12,800 bases of DNA from Bacteroidota bacterium (GTDB lineage Bacteria > Bacteroidota > Bacteroidia > Bacteroidales > UBA4417). Shown here one piece after another: positions 1-7,179 of this stretch. The stretch lies in NCBI GenBank assembly GCA_020048595.1, contig JAIFMH010000255.1, positions 14,587-27,386 on the forward strand, written 5' to 3'. A model generated the notes under the pieces. That model was not told where the DNA came from. It saw nothing but the letters and a program-made list of their open reading frames with translations, and did not search any database. The position numbers and the translations under genes were made by a program. The first letter of the stretch is position 1, and each line of letters opens with the position of its first letter.

Positions 1-1673
1 GCAAGTCACTCGGTGTTGTTCCGTATATTAAGCAAATTGACACACTGGCTGCCGAATATCCTGCTCAAACCAATTATCTGTACATGACATATAACGGTTC
101 GGCGCATGATATAATTCCTGAAAAAGACGGCAAATCGGTTATTGTGCTTGGATCTGGTGCCTATCGCATTGGCAGTTCGGTTGAGTTCGACTGGTGCTCG
201 GTTAATGCACTTGCAACCGCCAGGAAAGAAGGATATCGCGGTGTTATGATCAATTTTAATCCCGAAACAGTAAGTACGGATTATGATACATGCGACAGGC
301 TGTTTTTTGATGAGCTGTCGTTCGAACGCACCATGGACATTATCGAACTGGAACAACCTAAAGGTGTGATTGTAAGTACCGGCGGACAGATTGCCAATAA
401 CCTGGTGATGCGTCTTCACGGACAAAACGTTCCGATTTTGGGAACAGCTCCCGAAAGTATTGATAATGCTGAAAACAGACATAAATTCTCATCGCTGCTC
501 GATACATTGAAAATTGATCAGCCTCGCTGGAGGGAACTGGTAGAGGTAGAGCAAATCTATGAATTTGTGGATGAAGTGGGATTTCCGGTTTTGATCCGTC
601 CGTCGTATGTGCTTTCAGGCGCTGCAATGAACGTGGTTTCCAACCGGCAGGAACTGGATTTCTTCCTCACGCTGGCAGCAAGGGTTTCAAAAGAATACCC
701 GGTTGTAGTTTCCGAATTTATACAGAATGCCAAGGAAATTGAAATTGATGCTGTGGCTGACAAAGGGGAAGTGATGGCTTATGCCATTTCTGAGCATATT
801 GAGTTTGCCGGAGTGCATTCAGGAGATGCAACTATAGTATTTCCTGCACAAAAAATGTATTTCGAAACTTCGCGCCGTATTAAAAAAATATCGCGCGATA
901 TTGCTAAAGCGTTAAACATCAGCGGTCCGTTCAATATGCAGTTCCTGGCACGTGACAACGATATTAAAGTTATTGAGTGTAACCTGCGTGCTTCGCGAAG
1001 TTTTCCATTCGTAAGCAAGGTGCTCAAAATCAATCTGATTGAGCTTGCAACAAAGATTATGCTTGGCATCGAAGTTGAGAAACCCAGCAAATCTGCCTTC
1101 GAAATGGATTATGTGGGAATAAAAGCATCACAGTTTTCGTTCTCCAGGCTTCAGAAAGCCGATCCGGTGCTAGGAGTTGAAATGGCAAGTACCGGCGAAG
1201 TAGGCTGCATTGGCGAGAATTATTATGAGGCTCTTTTAAAGGCAATGCTCTCAGTCGGATACCGGATACCAGAAAAAAATATCCTGTTTTCATCAGGTGA
1301 TACCCGTTCCAAAATTGAACTGCTTACCAGCGCACGAATGCTTGTTGAGCGGGGGTTCAATCTCTTTGCGACCCGTGGTTCGGCAAAATTCCTTTCGGAT
1401 AATGACGTGCCTGTTACTACTTTATACTGGCCTGATGAAGCTGAATCACCTAATACACTCGAATATCTGAAAAGCCGTAAAATAGATCTGGTTATCAATA
1501 TCCCGAAAAACCTTTCGAAAACGGAGCTTTATAACGATTACGAAATCCGGAGAGCTGCCGTTGACTTCAATATTCCCCTGATCACCAATGCCCGTTTGGC
1601 CAGCGCGTTTATTTACGCCATCTGTAAATTGCAGCCGGAAGATATTGCGATAAACAGCTGGGATGAGTATTGA
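1..1673 (+). CDS. carB: Carbamoyl-phosphate synthase large subunit, C-terminal half (5' truncated by window)
   Basis: The reading frame is open from base 3, before the first in-frame ATG at 84, so this is the 3' part of a longer gene. About 556 codons are present, against roughly 1,070 residues for the whole family protein. CarB makes carbamoyl phosphate from ammonia (delivered by CarA from glutamine), bicarbonate and two ATP, feeding pyrimidine and arginine synthesis in the cytoplasm. The fragment begins near KQIDTLAAEYPAQTNYLY, the family signature before the second synthetase half. The second ATP-grasp domain follows, with VLGSGAYRIGSSVEFDW and, later, IECNLRASRSFPFVSK. The last ~130 residues form the MGS-like allosteric domain (FATRGSAKFL, IDLVINIPKN, IRRAAVDFNIPLITNARLA). 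The gene ends with TGA at 1671-1673 and converges on radA. No frameshift is seen. Whether carA lies upstream cannot be told from this window. Confidence 0.97.
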   Translation, partial: KSLGVVPYIKQIDTLAAEYPAQTNYLYMTYNGSAHDIIPEKDGKSVIVLGSGAYRIGSSVEFDWCSVNALATARKEGYRGVMINFNPETVSTDYDTCDRLFFDELSFERTMDIIELEQPKGVIVSTGGQIANNLVMRLHGQNVPILGTAPESIDNAENRHKFSSLLDTLKIDQPRWRELVEVEQIYEFVDEVGFPVLIRPSYVLSGAAMNVVSNRQELDFFLTLAARVSKEYPVVVSEFIQNAKEIEIDAVADKGEVMAYAISEHIEFAGVHSGDATIVFPAQKMYFETSRRIKKISRDIAKALNISGPFNMQFLARDNDIKVIECNLRASRSFPFVSKVLKINLIELATKIMLGIEVEKPSKSAFEMDYVGIKASQFSFSRLQKADPVLGVEMASTGEVGCIGENYYEALLKAMLSVGYRIPEKNILFSSGDTRSKIELLTSARMLVERGFNLFATRGSAKFLSDNDVPVTTLYWPDEAESPNTLEYLKSRKIDLVINIPKNLSKTELYNDYEIRRAAVDFNIPLITNARLASAFIYAICKLQPEDIAINSWDEY

Positions 1674-1690
1674 TTTTCGTGGCTTTTATC

Positions 1691-1816
1691 TACCACTAAG
1701 GCACTAAGAGCACGAAGAACCACTAAGTTGTTTTGAAACGACAACTTTACGGGCTAGTAAATAATCATAGAAACTAATCCTAAGTGATCTTCAGTGTCCT
1801 GATTGCCTTAGTGTTA
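1691..1816. repeat. Imperfect long inverted repeat between convergent carB and radA
   Basis: The left arm (1691-1726, beginning taccactaaggcactaag) and the reverse complement of the right arm (1781-1816, beginning taacactaaggcaatcag) match over about 36 bases with scattered mismatches. A smaller perfect 7-bp hairpin (aagttgt/acaactt, 1725-1731 and 1741-1747) lies just inside the left arm. The element fills most of the gap between two genes that point at each other, so it could end transcription from both sides. The 'ccactaaggcactaag' wording resembles dispersed intergenic repeats I associate with Bacteroidota, but no copy count could be made. Confidence 0.65.
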
Positions 1817-1838
1817 TAGCTTTTGGCAAAGGAAATTC

Positions 1839-3206
1839 CTATCCGAACAATATCCCGAACACTTCCTCCACTTTTCCCACACCTGTAACTTTAATAGCCC
1901 ATTTGTCGGTTTTCAGCCCTTTAAGGTTGTGGCGCGAGACAAGGATTTGTTTGAATCCCAGTTTTTCGGCTTCAGCTATTCGCTGTTCAATACGGTTAAC
2001 TGGTCTTATTTCGCCCGACAGCCCCACTTCACCTGAAAAGCATATCTGCTGATCAGCCGGAATATCTTCGTTCGACGAAAGTATTGCACTTACAACTGCC
2101 ATATCAATAGCCGGATCGTCAACACTGATGCCGCCGGCAATATTTAAAAATACATCTTTTATTCCCAATCGGAACCCGCAGCGTTTTTCGAGCACCGCCA
2201 ACAGCATATTCAACCGGCGGCTGTCGAATCCTGTACTCGACCGCTGTGGCGTTCCGTATGCTGCTGAGCTAACCAATGCCTGGACTTCGATAAGCATTGG
2301 TCTCATGCCTTCGATGGTGCTTGCAATAGCAACACCACTGGTAGGTTCTTCACGTTGTGAAATCAGTATTTCAGATGGATTGGTAACTTCACGTAAACCG
2401 GTATCACGCATCTCGAAAATGCCAAGTTCGGAAGCCGATCCAAAACGGTTTTTTACGGCGCGCAATATTCTGTATCCGTGGTTACGGTCGCCTTCGAATT
2501 GCAATACGGCATCCACCATGTGTTCCAGTATTTTCGGACCGGCGAGTGCGCCATCTTTGGTGATATGCCCGATAAGGATCACCGGAACTCCGGTGGTTTT
2601 GGCAAAGCGCTGCATTTCGGCAGCTGTTTCACGGATTTGCGAAATACTGCCAGCCGATGATTCAATAAGGTTGGTTTGCAGTGTTTGAATGGAATCTACA
2701 ATTACCAATCCCGGCTCAACAGTAACTACATGCTGAAAAATACTTTGGGTATTGGTTTCGGTAAGAATATATAAATCAGGATCTTTGTACCCAAGCCGGT
2801 CGGCCCGCATGCGTAATTGCTGCTCGCTTTCCTCACCCGAAACATAAAGAATTTTTACACCTTGCATGTTAAGGGCAATCTGAAGCATCAGCGTGGATTT
2901 GCCTATGCCGGGCTCGCCACCGATGAGTATCAGCGATCCTTCAACCAATCCTCCGCCAAGCACACGGTCAAGTTCACCGTTGCTTGTGGTTACGCGTTGT
3001 TCATTGCCTTGTGCTATTTCTTTGAGTTTTACAGGGCGCGATTCGGTAGTTTTAAAATTGCCGGTGGTTTTAGCCGCGGATTCATCGCGTTGCACCACTT
3101 CTTCCACAAAAGTGTTCCATTCGCCGCACGAAGTGCATCGCCCCATCCATTTAGCGGATTGAGCTCCGCAACTCTGACAGAAAAATACGGTTTTTGTTTT
3201 TGCCAT
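1839..3206 (-). CDS. radA: DNA repair protein RadA (Sms), branch-migration ATPase
   Basis: This cytoplasmic RecA-like, hexameric ATPase promotes branch migration and strand processing in homologous recombination. At 455 residues it has the family's usual length. Domains in order: an N-terminal C4 zinc finger (Cys10, Cys13, Cys24, Cys27; CQSCGAQSAKWMGRCTSCG); a RecA-type core with Walker A GGEPGIGKST (96-105), a Walker B-like strand LVIVDSIQT (about 165-173) and the RadA-specific KNRFGS motif (about residue 252); and a Lon-protease-like C-terminal domain (from about 300; GGISVDDPAIDMAVV, FSGEVGLSGEIRPV) that forms the hexamer scaffold. The ATG at 3204-3206 is right because the zinc finger follows directly. 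On the minus strand TACCTTTA lies a few bases before the ATG, one base off a Bacteroidota -7 box, which suggests a nearly leaderless message. A repeat-rich 203-base gap separates it from rfaE2. Confidence 0.97.
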   Translation of the reverse strand: MAKTKTVFFCQSCGAQSAKWMGRCTSCGEWNTFVEEVVQRDESAAKTTGNFKTTESRPVKLKEIAQGNEQRVTTSNGELDRVLGGGLVEGSLILIGGEPGIGKSTLMLQIALNMQGVKILYVSGEESEQQLRMRADRLGYKDPDLYILTETNTQSIFQHVVTVEPGLVIVDSIQTLQTNLIESSAGSISQIRETAAEMQRFAKTTGVPVILIGHITKDGALAGPKILEHMVDAVLQFEGDRNHGYRILRAVKNRFGSASELGIFEMRDTGLREVTNPSEILISQREEPTSGVAIASTIEGMRPMLIEVQALVSSAAYGTPQRSSTGFDSRRLNMLLAVLEKRCGFRLGIKDVFLNIAGGISVDDPAIDMAVVSAILSSNEDIPADQQICFSGEVGLSGEIRPVNRIEQRIAEAEKLGFKQILVSRHNLKGLKTDKWAIKVTGVGKVEEVFGILFG

Positions 3207-3233
3207 GGGGTAAAGGTAGGAAAAGGAGAGATT

Positions 3234-3297
3234 TGAAAATGTGAAAATGTGAAAATTTGGGAATGTGGAAATGTAAAATGTGAAAATTATGGAATGT
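3234..3297. repeat. Degenerate A-rich tandem repeat, unit about GAAAATGT(G)
   Basis: About seven loose copies of an 8-9 base unit (gaaaatgtg, gaaaatttg, ggaatgtg, gaaatgta, aaatgtg) run head to tail just upstream of radA. The copies differ by point changes and one-base length shifts, as in old slipped-strand repeats. No reading frame or function is seen. The repeat begins about 27 bases upstream of the radA start and so could overlap its promoter. Confidence 0.7.
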
Positions 3298-3368
3298 TAT
3301 TATATGATGATATGATATGGCGGTAAAGTGAATATTTAAGAATTTAAAGTTTTGTGATTTAAGTCATT

Positions 3369-3410
3369 AACTCATATCTCATAACTCATATCTTATAACT
3401 CATGACTAAT
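3369..3410. repeat. Three tandem copies of a 14-bp unit after rfaE2
   Basis: The units are aactcatatctcat (3369-3382), aactcatatcttat (3383-3396) and aactcatgactaat (3397-3410). The first two differ at one base; the third differs at four. The last unit runs into the first base of the rfaE2 stop codon (TAA, 3410-3412 on the minus strand), so the array starts exactly where the coding sequence ends. Function unknown. Confidence 0.8.
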
Positions 3411-3907
3411 TATTTCCCCAAAATCTTATTCTCAATCGCCGTCGTTGAATATCCTTCGAGAAACTCAATGGTAACAATTTCACCACCTTTATTTTTTACA
3501 ATATCATAACCTACAATATCCTCGGGCTTATAATCAGCTCCTTTTACGAGCACATCGGGTTGAATCTTTTTAATGAGAGTATAAGGAGTGTCTTCGCCAA
3601 AAAAAACAACAGCATCAACAAATCCCAGTGACGCAAGCACAAAAGCACGCGATATTTCATCTTGTAACGGACGGTTTTTCCCCTTTATTTTGCTTACAGA
3701 TTCATCTGTGTTAAGTCCGATAATCAGCAAATCGCCTAATTCAGATGCTGCTGAAAGGTAGTCGATATGCCCGAGATGCAAAATATCAAAACACCCATTT
3801 GTGAACACGATTTTCTTTTCCTGAAACTGCCATATGGTTAGCAAACGACTGAAATCGGGATCACTGTAATTGAAAATCTTTTTCCGGATTATTTCAAGCC
3901 TTTTCAT
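3410..3907 (-). CDS. rfaE2: D-glycero-beta-D-manno-heptose 1-phosphate adenylyltransferase (stand-alone RfaE2)
   Basis: A cytidylyltransferase-fold nucleotidyltransferase predicted to join ATP and heptose 1-phosphate, giving ADP-heptose for LPS core or related surface glycans. In enterobacteria this domain is the C-terminal half of HldE; here it is a separate 165-residue protein, as is usual for stand-alone RfaE2. Visible motifs: IVFTNGCFDILHLGH (33-47) with the nucleotide-binding HLGH at 44-47, GLNTDESV (64-71), KGKNRPLQDE (75-84), VKGADY (121-126) and the closing EGYSTTAI (151-158). A related cytidylyltransferase such as TagD is the main alternative, but VKGADYxPEDIVG and EGYSTT favour RfaE2. 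The start overlaps the end of the flippase-like gene by 14 bases, implying translational coupling. The partner kinase (RfaE1) is not in the window. Confidence 0.93.
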   Translation of the reverse strand: MKRLEIIRKKIFNYSDPDFSRLLTIWQFQEKKIVFTNGCFDILHLGHIDYLSAASELGDLLIIGLNTDESVSKIKGKNRPLQDEISRAFVLASLGFVDAVVFFGEDTPYTLIKKIQPDVLVKGADYKPEDIVGYDIVKNKGGEIVTIEFLEGYSTTAIENKILGK

Positions 3908-4913
3908 TTTTACGGTTGTTTAGAATCGGTAATAAAATTAATGAAATAATTCCAACTAACACAATTGTTACGTTTTGTGAAGTCCATATCAGCCAACCCA
4001 AAGCATAACCCTGTTCACTGGCAACGCCATAGAGCACCAGTGTTTCAGCAACAATGGCAGGATAAATTCCAATTCCGCCCTGTACAACCATAATGCCGAT
4101 TGATCCGAAAACCAGTACAGCGAGTCCGGCGTCAAGCCCAAGGCCACTGCTGGCCGGTATGCTGAAGAAAACAACATAAGCCATCAAAAGATATAATGCC
4201 CATATCGAAAATGTGTAAAAAAAAAATAACCAGATATTCCTGACTTTTGTAAGCGATTTCATGCCTTCAACAAAGCCGAGGGCCATCAGTTTGATTTTTT
4301 TATACAATTTATTTTCTTTTATTTTCTTTCCAAAAACCAGGACAATGATTCCAAAAACAACTGCAAATGATATCATTACAAAAGTAAAAGCTCCGGACAA
4401 GTCGTAACTGAGATGCAATTTGTTTTGTAAAGGTTTGTATATATTCTCATCAATATAACCCGAAAGGCGTTCGGCCTGTAATGCCAGGTTGAGGAAGAAC
4501 AGAAAGAAGAACATCATCATATCCAGCACTCTTTCGGTTATCACGGTACCAAACGACTTTTGAAACGGCACATTTTCGTATTTGGTGAGTATTGTACAGC
4601 GACTTACTTCACCCAAACGGGGCAAAGCCAGGTTTGCGAAATAACCAATCATAACAGCATAAAACATATTGCCGTTTCGGGGTTTATAACCCATGGTTTC
4701 AATCAGCATTTTCCATCGCATTGCCCGTATAAAATGACTCAGAATTCCTAATGGAATTGCAAGTGCAATCCACCAGTAATTCGCATTACCCATTGAATTT
4801 AGAATCTCCTGCTTTTGATCGGCCGTTAGATTCCGGAGAAAAATCCATATAAAAAAAATACCGATCCCCAGGAAAACTGTGAAACGGATTATATTCTTGA
4901 GTTTTGGATTCAA
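3894..4913 (-). CDS. Flippase-like integral membrane protein (LPG synthase TM region / UPF0104 family)
   Basis: A 339-residue polytopic inner-membrane protein with about seven to eight predicted hydrophobic helices. It begins with IIRFTVFLGIGIFFIWIFL (about 9-27). The family signature is seen in HFIRAMRWKMLI (about 61-72) and YFANLALPRLGEVSRCTIL (about 92-110), plus a glycine-rich helix near VVQGGIGIYPAIVAET. It matches the membrane half of MprF-type lysylphosphatidylglycerol synthases without the catalytic domain. Such proteins are thought to move lipids or lipid-linked precursors, but the substrate here is unknown. The start is a TTG (4911-4913), 5 bases after the panD stop; no in-frame ATG lies upstream, and the first internal Met (residue 41, before GNANYW) would lose the first helix. 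It overlaps rfaE2 by 14 bases, so a cell-envelope role is plausible. In Bacteroidota this gene commonly follows panD. Confidence 0.88.
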   Translation of the reverse strand: MNPKLKNIIRFTVFLGIGIFFIWIFLRNLTADQKQEILNSMGNANYWWIALAIPLGILSHFIRAMRWKMLIETMGYKPRNGNMFYAVMIGYFANLALPRLGEVSRCTILTKYENVPFQKSFGTVITERVLDMMMFFFLFFLNLALQAERLSGYIDENIYKPLQNKLHLSYDLSGAFTFVMISFAVVFGIIVLVFGKKIKENKLYKKIKLMALGFVEGMKSLTKVRNIWLFFFYTFSIWALYLLMAYVVFFSIPASSGLGLDAGLAVLVFGSIGIMVVQGGIGIYPAIVAETLVLYGVASEQGYALGWLIWTSQNVTIVLVGIISLILLPILNNRKNEKA

Positions 4914-4918
4914 GGGCT

Positions 4919-5266
4919 TTAGCTTAGTTTGTTTTGTGGAGTAGGAAATACGATGGCAGGCTTATGCTTTTTTGCTTCTTCAAAATCCATCTGAGCATAC
5001 GAAGCAATAATAACAAAGTCGCCAACATGTGCTTTACGCGCTGCGGCGCCATTTAAGGATATTACGCCGGTGCCTCTTTCGCCACGGATAACGTAGGTCT
5101 CGAGCCTTTCGCCATTGTTAATATTTACAACCTGAACTTTCTCAAATTCAATCAGGTTTGCAGCATCCATAAGATCTTCGTCAATGGAAATAGAGCCGAT
5201 ATAATTCAGGTTAGCCTGCGTAATGATAGCCCTGTGTATTTTTGATTTTAAAACTTCAATTATCAT
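4919..5266 (-). CDS. panD: Aspartate 1-decarboxylase proenzyme
   Basis: PanD decarboxylates L-aspartate to beta-alanine, one of the two substrates of PanC in pantothenate synthesis. The protein is 115 residues, slightly shorter than the E. coli enzyme (126). It keeps the self-cleavage site Gly24-Ser25 (NYIGSISID), where Ser25 becomes the catalytic pyruvoyl group. Residues at the positions known to matter in E. coli are also present: Lys9, Tyr22, Arg54, Thr57, Tyr58 and Asn72 (ISLNGAAAR). It has everything needed to be active. The ATG at 5264-5266 is preceded by TAATTTTG, which would give a nearly leaderless message. The flippase-like gene starts 5 bases after its stop, so the two are surely co-transcribed. 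panC lies about 950 bases upstream in the same direction, beyond a lipoprotein gene. Confidence 0.97.
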   Translation of the reverse strand: MIIEVLKSKIHRAIITQANLNYIGSISIDEDLMDAANLIEFEKVQVVNINNGERLETYVIRGERGTGVISLNGAAARKAHVGDFVIIASYAQMDFEEAKKHKPAIVFPTPQNKLS

Positions 5267-5274
5267 AGCGGCGG

Positions 5275-5282
5275 CAAAATTA
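5275..5282 (-). promoter_or_regulatory. Candidate -7 promoter box for panD
   Basis: Read on the minus strand this is TAATTTTG, an exact match to the Bacteroidota -7 consensus TAnnTTTG, followed by GCCGCCGCT and the panD ATG. Transcription would start only a few bases before the start codon. No TTG is found at the usual 19-21 base spacing upstream, so support rests on the -7 box and its position. Confidence 0.5.
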
Positions 5283-5336
5283 CGAAATAATCATTTAACT
5301 CCTTCCGTAAGGCAAATCTTACTTTGATAAAAGAGT

Positions 5337-5379
5337 AGCAGACCAGTACCTGGCACTTAAGTGTCAGGTATGATCTGTT
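5337..5379. repeat. Long imperfect palindrome downstream of the lipoprotein gene
   Basis: The core tacctggcactt/aagtgtcaggta (5347-5370) pairs over 12 bp with one G-U-type mismatch and no loop. Pairing extends outward (agcagacca with tgatctgtt) to about 21 bp with one bulged base. The three mismatches are all transitions that remain wobble pairs on one strand. It lies about 20 bases after the stop of the leftward lipoprotein gene, so it may be its terminator, although no good T-run follows on the minus strand. A dispersed REP-like palindrome is the alternative. Confidence 0.6.
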
Positions 5380-5401
5380 ATAGCGATAGATATGTTTTTA
5401 A

Positions 5402-6013
5402 TTAGAGCTTTTTAGTAGGGAAAGCAAAAGGATTTGTTTTAACTCCTGATTTTTTACCTATACCGAAACCATAGATGGCAATTTTCCCTTTATAAAACCC
5501 GGTAATTGTTGAATTTACGGTAGTTGATATCGAAAGGTTAAATGTATAATCATCACCATTTTTCGAAACGGTAATTTTTCCACCATTAAATAGCATAAGC
5601 CCTGAATATAAATCAGTTGATCCGTCATAATCAATTAACAAACCAGATTCATATCCAAACGTGTTTGGATTGAATGTAGTTTCGCTCGAACTGTACGTAT
5701 ATTCACCAGGTTTTAATCCTGTTGAATCGGAGCTTACCATGGCTATCATCATGTAATCCCCGGTTCCTGTTATCTCATCCGGGCCTGAATTTACATATTG
5801 AACTGTCAGTGTGTTTTCCAGGAAGTAAACATAGTATCCGTATGAGCCTGTAGAAACTTCACCTAGATTTCCAGCAAAAACAGTTCCTATAAGTGATTCT
5901 TTCTCATTATATTTAAAAGAGTTTGGTGGATCGGATTCATCTTTTTTGCAGCCTGCAATCAGGAGGCTACCGATCAGGATAATTGTTAAGAATTGAATTA
6001 AAGGTCGTTTCAT
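5402..6013 (-). CDS. Predicted lipoprotein of unknown function
   Basis: The 203-residue product starts with a type II signal peptide: MKRP, a hydrophobic stretch (IQFLTIILIGSLLIA) and a lipobox ending LIAGC with Cys22 as the lipidated residue. The following KKDESD is the Lys/Asp-rich linker often seen after the lipid cysteine in Bacteroidota lipoproteins. The mature part is rich in Gly, Ser, Thr, Tyr and alternating hydrophobics (YGYYVYFLENTLTVQYV, KITVSKNGDDYTFNLSIST), suggesting an all-beta fold. There are no other cysteines and no catalytic motif. I do not recognise the family. It stands between panC and panD, with about 200 bases before it and a palindrome after it, so it is probably its own unit rather than a pantothenate gene. 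Membrane location is well supported; its function is not. Confidence 0.8.
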   Translation of the reverse strand: MKRPLIQFLTIILIGSLLIAGCKKDESDPPNSFKYNEKESLIGTVFAGNLGEVSTGSYGYYVYFLENTLTVQYVNSGPDEITGTGDYMMIAMVSSDSTGLKPGEYTYSSSETTFNPNTFGYESGLLIDYDGSTDLYSGLMLFNGGKITVSKNGDDYTFNLSISTTVNSTITGFYKGKIAIYGFGIGKKSGVKTNPFAFPTKKL

Positions 6014-6213
6014 ATTGTTTAATTAAATAAGAAGTGAGTAATTGGATAGTTTTTATATTTTTCTTCGTAATCAATAATACTCCGTTATATTTTTATTTAC
6101 CGCATAGACGCAAAACAATAAGTGTCAGATTATCAGCGGATTATGGTGCAAAGGTCTGGTTTTATATATAGTTGGTATTTAGACTATTGAAAATTATTAA
6201 CGAGCTATTGTAA

Positions 6214-7059
6214 TCAATACAGCACAATATTATCAATCAGCCTTACACTCCCGATAAACGCTGCCACGCATACCACCGCATGTTCCACATCCTGCCAATC
6301 TTCAAAAGGCTGAAGCGTTTCGATATCAACAACACTCACATATTCCACTCTGAAATACTTGCTTTCCTGAATCTCGCCGGTTACCAGTTGCTTGGTTCCA
6401 TCAGGAATAAACCAGGAATAATTTTCTTTTATTCCTGAGAGGGCTTTGAATAACAAGGGTGCTTCTGTGCGTTCGTCCGCTGATAATCGGGCATTTCGCG
6501 AACTCATCGCCAGCCCGTCGGCTTCGCGGATAATAGGGCAGGGGACTATTTCGACCGGCATCTGCAACATGCTCACCATTTTTTTAATAATGGCAAGCTG
6601 TTGAAAGTCTTTTTCGCCAAAATACGCTTTATGTGGTGTCACAATTTCAAACAATTTCTTTACTACGATGGCAACACCTTTAAAATGGCCGGGCCTGAAC
6701 TTGCCTTCCATTACCTTGTCGAGTTGTCCAAAATCAAATTCGGTTAAATCGGGTTCCGGGTACATTTCATCTGCCGAAGGCGCAAAAACCAGTGTACACC
6801 CGGTTCCTGCAAGTTTTTCCATATCCTCATCAAGTGTACGGGGATATTTTGCAAGGTCTTCAGGATTATTAAACTGGATTGGGTTAACGAAAATGCTGAC
6901 AACTACAAAGTCATTTTCGGCTGCTGCCCTCCTGATAAGCGTAATATGTCCTTCATGCAGCGCACCCATAGTCGGGACAAATCCAATGGTTTTGCCTTCG
7001 GATTTTTGTTTTTGAATCGTAATCTGAGTTTCAGTAATGGTATGGGTAAGATTGATCAT
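6214..7059 (-). CDS. panC: Pantothenate synthetase (pantoate--beta-alanine ligase)
   Basis: PanC activates pantoate with ATP and condenses it with beta-alanine (from PanD) to give pantothenate, the CoA precursor, in the cytoplasm. From the ATG at 7059-7057 the protein is 281 residues, the normal family length. The nucleotidyltransferase signature GFVPTMGALHEGH (26-38) carries HEGH at 35-38. Further family motifs are FVNPIQFN (57-64), GKFRPGHFKGVAIVV (119-133), YFGEKDFQQL (146-155), the KMSKS-like loop AMSSRNARLS (184-193) and a C-terminal LIDNIVLY. A longer reading from a TTG at 7095 is possible, but that codon lies inside a palindrome and would add 12 unrelated residues, so I reject it. The lipoprotein gene begins 200 bases downstream. 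panB is not in the window. Confidence 0.97.
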   Translation of the reverse strand: MINLTHTITETQITIQKQKSEGKTIGFVPTMGALHEGHITLIRRAAAENDFVVVSIFVNPIQFNNPEDLAKYPRTLDEDMEKLAGTGCTLVFAPSADEMYPEPDLTEFDFGQLDKVMEGKFRPGHFKGVAIVVKKLFEIVTPHKAYFGEKDFQQLAIIKKMVSMLQMPVEIVPCPIIREADGLAMSSRNARLSADERTEAPLLFKALSGIKENYSWFIPDGTKQLVTGEIQESKYFRVEYVSVVDIETLQPFEDWQDVEHAVVCVAAFIGSVRLIDNIVLY

Positions 7060-7076
7060 TTTATTTTTATTTTGTG

Positions 7077-7119
7077 ATTTCCGGTAGAGACGCAATGCTT
7101 GCGTCTCTATAACGGAAAT
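7077..7119. repeat. Near-perfect two-tier palindrome just upstream of panC
   Basis: The inner stem tagagacgcaa (7085-7095) pairs perfectly with ttgcgtctcta (7099-7109) around a 3-base loop (tgc). An outer stem, atttccg (7077-7083) with cggaaat (7113-7119), adds seven perfect pairs beyond a small internal loop (g against taa). This makes 18 paired bases per arm. The 'agagacgcaa...ttgcgtctct' wording is a palindrome type I recall as dispersed in several bacterial genomes. It lies 18-60 bases before the panC ATG and would fold in the 5' leader if transcription starts upstream. Confidence 0.8.
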
Positions 7120-7179
7120 TAAATATTTTATGTTTTTGTTCTGATTTCAGAGTGAATCTGACTGATTCATACTGCCAGT

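Noticed and set aside
6..482. A 158-codon minus-strand frame across carB
   Set aside because: carB is unambiguous on the plus strand with conserved motifs throughout this stretch; the opposite frame is a by-product of codon composition.
2128..2688. A 186-codon open frame on the plus strand inside radA
   Set aside because: It is entirely antisense to radA, whose zinc finger, Walker motifs and Lon-like domain are clear. The antisense translation shows no recognisable domain or signal peptide.
3364..3410. CRISPR array (regular repeats after rfaE2)
   Set aside because: The 14-base units touch each other with no spacers and number only three, so this is a simple tandem repeat.
6014..6213. Possible promoter for the lipoprotein gene, minus-strand GACCTTTG at 6149-6156
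   Set aside because: It differs from TAnnTTTG in the most conserved TA pair region, has no TTG at the right distance, and would leave a leader of over 120 bases. Nothing else in this spacer stood out.
7060..7095. N-terminal extension of panC from a TTG at 7095
   Set aside because: The extension lies in a palindrome, encodes basic residues unlike PanC N termini, and the ATG at 7059 gives the normal family length with HEGH at the expected position.
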